Shown here piece after piece: positions 61,301 through 64,000 of a stretch of 64,000 bases of DNA. The notes below the pieces were generated by a model, which ran no database searches, was not told where the DNA came from, and saw only the letters and a list, made by a program, of their open reading frames with translations. Source of the DNA: Harmonia axyridis (Eukaryota > Arthropoda > Insecta > Coleoptera > Coccinellidae); contig NC_059503.1 in the NCBI RefSeq assembly GCF_914767665.1, positions 50,016,352-50,080,351 on the forward strand, in the 5' to 3' direction. The stretch's first letter is position 1. Every line of letters starts with the position of its first letter. A program made the position numbers and the translations under genes.

Positions 61301-64000
61301 GGACGAAAGCTTGACACACGTGTCTAAGGAAACCACTTTGGTATAAGGGACTGTTCTTATTCCCTTTTTTTTTGTTAAATCAACAATTATCTAAGTAGGC
61401 CATTCCACATTGTTGATTTTCTTGGACTCGGATGTCTTGCAGGTAGCTATAATCTTCCACGTGGTAAGGTCAATTGCTGCTGTAACCACAAATGCACGAC
61501 TGACTTCTGTTGTTGATTTCATTCGTTTGTAATTTCCTTCAATGTTTCTCATTCTAACACTTTTCATCGTATTGCACAGAGACGAAAGCTTGACACACGT
61601 GTCTAAGGAAACCACTTTGGTATAAGGGACTGTTCTTATTCCCTTTTTTTTGTTTAATCAACAATTATCCAAGTAGGCCATTGCACATTGTTGATTTTCT
61701 TGGACTCGGATGTCACGCAGGTAGCTATAATCTCCCACGTGGTAAGGTCAATTGCTGCTGTAACCACAAATGCACGACTGACTTCTGTTGTTGATTCCAT
61801 TCGTTTGTAATTTCCTTCAATGTTTCTCATTCTAACACTTTTCATCGTATTGCACAGGGACGAAAGCTTGACACACGTGTCTAAGGAAACCACTTTGGTA
61901 TGAGGGACTGTTCTTATTCCCTTCTTTTTGTTTAATGAACAATTATCCAAGTAAGCCATTCCACATTGTTGATTTTCTTGGACTCGGATGTAACGCAGGT
62001 AGCTATAATCTCCTACGTGGTAAGGTCAATTGCTGCTGTAACCACAAATGCACGACTGACTTCTGTTGTTAATTTCATTTGTTTGTAATTTCCTTCTTTG
62101 TTTCTCATTCTAACACTTTTCATCGTATTGCACAGGGACGAAAGCTTGACACACGTGTCTAAGGAAACCACTTTGGTATAAGGGACTGTTCTTATTCCCT
62201 TCTTTTTGTTTAATCAACAATTATCCAAGTGGGCCATTCCACATTGTTGATTTTCTTGGACTCGGATGTCACGCAGGTAGCTATAATCTCCCACGTGGTA
62301 AGGTCAATTGCTGCTGTAACCACAAATGCACGACTGACTTCTGTTGTTGATTTCATTCGTTTGTAATTTCCTTCAATGTTTCTCATTCTAACACTTTTCA
62401 TAGTATTGCACAGGGACGAAAGCTTGACACACGTGTCTAAGGAAACCACTTTGGTATGAGGAACTGTTCTTATTCCCTTCTTTCTGTTTAATGAACAATT
62501 ATCCAAGTAAGCCATTCCACATTGTTTTTTTTCTTGGACTCGGATGTTACGCAGGTAGCTATAATCTCCCACGTGGTAAGGTCAATTGCTGCTGTAACCA
62601 TAAATGCACGACTGACTTCTGTTGTTGATTTCATTTGTTTGTTATTTCCTTCGATGTTTCTCATTCTAACACTTTTCATCGTATTGCACAGGGACGAAAG
62701 CTTGACACACGTGTCTAAGGAAACCACTTTGGTATAAGGGACTGTTCTTATTCCCTACTTTTCGTCTAATGAACAATTATCCAAGTAAGCCATTCCACAT
62801 TGTTTTTTTTTCTTGGACTCGGATGTCACGCAGGTAGCTATAATCTCTCACGTGGTAAGCTCTATTGCTGCTGTAACCACAAATGCACGACTGACTTCTA
62901 ATGTTGATTTCATTTGTTTGTTTTTTCCTTCTATGTTTCTCATTCTAACACTTTTCATCGTATTGCACAGGGACGAAAGCTTGACACACGTGTCTAAGGA
63001 AACCACTTTGGTATGAGGGACTGTTTTTATTCCTTTCTTTTTGTTTAATGAACAATTATCCAAGTAAGCCATTCCACATTGTTGATTTTTTTGGACTCGG
63101 ATATCACGCAGGTAGCTATAATCTCCTACGTGGTAAGGTCAATTGCTGCTGTAACCACAAATGCACGACTGACTTCTGTTGTTGATTTCATTTGTTTGTT
63201 ATTTCCTACTATGTTTCTCATTCTAACACTTTTCATCGTATTGCACAGGGATGAAAGCTTGACACACGTGTCTAAGGAAACCACTTTGGTATAAGGGACT
63301 GTTCTTATTCCCTTTTTTTTTGTTAAATCAACAATTATCTAAGTAGGCCATTCCACATTGTTGATTTTCTTGGACTCGGATGTTACGCAGGTAGCTATAA
63401 TCTCCCACGTGGTAAGGTCAATTGCTGCTGTAACCACAAATGCACGACTGACTTCTGTTGTTGATTCCATTCGTTTGTAATTTCCTTCAATGTTTCTCAT
63501 TCTAACACTTTTCATCGTATTGCACAGGGACGAAAGCTTGACACCCGTGTCTAAGGAAACCACTTTGGTATGAGGGACTGTTTTTATTCCCTTCTTTTTG
63601 TTTAATGAACAATTATCCAAGTAAGCCATTCCACATTGTTGATTTTCTTGAACTCGGATGTCACGCAGGTAGCTATAATCTCCTACGTGGTAAGGTCAAT
63701 TGCTGCTGTAACCCCAAATGCACGACTGACTTCTGTTGTTGATTTCATTTGTTTGTTATTTCCTTCTATGTTTCTCATTCTAACACTTTTCATCGTATTG
63801 CACAGGGATGAAAGCTTGACACACGTGTCTAAGGAAACCACTTTGGTATAGGGGACTGTTCTTATTCCCTTTTTTTTGTTTAATCAACAATTATCCAAGT
63901 GGGCCATTCCACATTGTTGATTTTCTTGGACTCGGATGTCACGCAGGTAGCTATAATCTCCCACATGGTACGGTCAATTGCTGCTGTAACCACAAATGCA
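58352..64000. repeat. Rearranged partial copies of the 3.3-kb HOR
   Basis: Three overlapping relations are visible. About 57512-58840 recurs at 59738-61066 (offset 2226, eight units). The CCATAAATG T-tract unit at 59181 is directly duplicated at 59459. About 61654-63350 repeats 53027-54725 (offset 8627). Near 63357 a unit starts like the TCTTGCAGG type but reads GATGTTACGCAGG, so one unit has been skipped by an in-register junction. The array continues past the window end. Confidence 0.78.

Larger units (their letters stand above)
1..64000. repeat. Tandem satellite array, about 278-bp unit, filling the window
   Basis: The same unit recurs from the first to the last base with no foreign sequence between copies. 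Successive unit starts (first T of TTGTTGATTTTCTTGG) fall, for example, at 242, 520, 16569, 16847, 18308, 37163, 37441 and 63636. The usual spacing is 278 bp, with 275-279 from small indels and 313, 302, 258, 223, 133 and 64 in special variants. All copies point the same way. The unit is about 39% GC with T/C-rich stretches on the + strand. The first and last units are cut by the window edges, so the array is longer than 64 kb. No transposase, LTR, rRNA, tRNA or telomeric motif interrupts it. Organised satellite DNA of this size is typical of eukaryotic heterochromatin; that placement is inference. Species and satellite family are not recognised. Confidence 0.97.

Noticed and set aside
1..64000. 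CENP-B box (pattern NTTCGNNNNANNCGGGN)
   Set aside because: Candidate TTCG sites such as CTTTCGTCCCTGTGCAA on the minus strand lack the required A and CGGG positions, including in GCAACGGGACG variants.
1..64000. CRISPR array
   Set aside because: The repeat is about 278 bp with no unique spacers and no cas genes; the copies abut each other.
1..64000. Transposon or retroelement array
   Set aside because: No transposase, reverse transcriptase, LTR or target-site duplication was seen. The junction inverted repeat is noted only as a possible relic.

Overview
The whole 64 kb is one uninterrupted tandem satellite array. I find no gene, RNA gene, transposon, CRISPR array or unique spacer in it. The unit is about 278 bp and about 39% GC (hand count of one consensus unit). 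It is repeated roughly 230 times, head to tail, always in the same orientation, and runs off both ends of the window. I set the unit start at the first T of TTGTTGATTTTCTTGGACTC. Landmarks in each unit, in order, are a TTGTTGATTTTCTTGG start, a CCACGTGG palindrome, TCAATTGCTGCTGTAAC, a T/C-rich middle, GACGAAAGCTTGACAC with a HindIII site, a second CACGTG, a T/C-rich tail, and AACAATTATCCAAGTAAGCC leading into the next unit. Open frames occur on both strands only because the unit has few stop codons; its 278-bp length moves the frame at every unit, so they are not genes.

Uninterrupted megasatellite-like DNA of this kind points to a eukaryotic nuclear chromosome, in a centromeric, pericentromeric, subtelomeric or heterochromatic block. 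The sequence does not tell me which kingdom or species, and I do not recognise the satellite family.

The array has a second level of order. Units fall into marked variants: a 313-bp form with a 35-bp internal duplication, a 258-bp form lacking 20 bp, a 223-bp form lacking 55 bp, 133-bp and 64-bp stubs, and forms with a T-tract near the start. These variants repeat in fixed order as higher-order repeats (HORs). From left to right: about 250-9747, a large block present twice, the second copy enlarged by exactly five units; 10717-13390, two tandem 1337-bp copies; 13391-16741, mixed units including one with a small inverted insertion that forms two hairpins; 16742-18808, copied again at 30836-32901; 18809-30835 and 32902-36606, a family of 2.5-2.9 kb HORs built from the same nine or so units with alternative endings; 36607-39879, mixed units; 39880-46545, two tandem 3333-bp 12-unit HORs; 46546-51639, smaller duplications with a 599-bp patch taken from the 40-kb HOR; 51640-58351, two tandem 3.3-kb HORs; 58352-64000, rearranged partial copies of that last HOR.

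The pattern fits repeated unequal exchange, replication slippage and gene conversion in a non-coding array. The most unusual details are the near-half-unit phasing of two CACGTG palindromes, a 10-bp inverted repeat spanning many unit junctions, the inverted-insertion scar at 13559-13586, and several in-register chimeric units that mark recombination breakpoints. All similarity statements are from reading by eye; no alignment was run.
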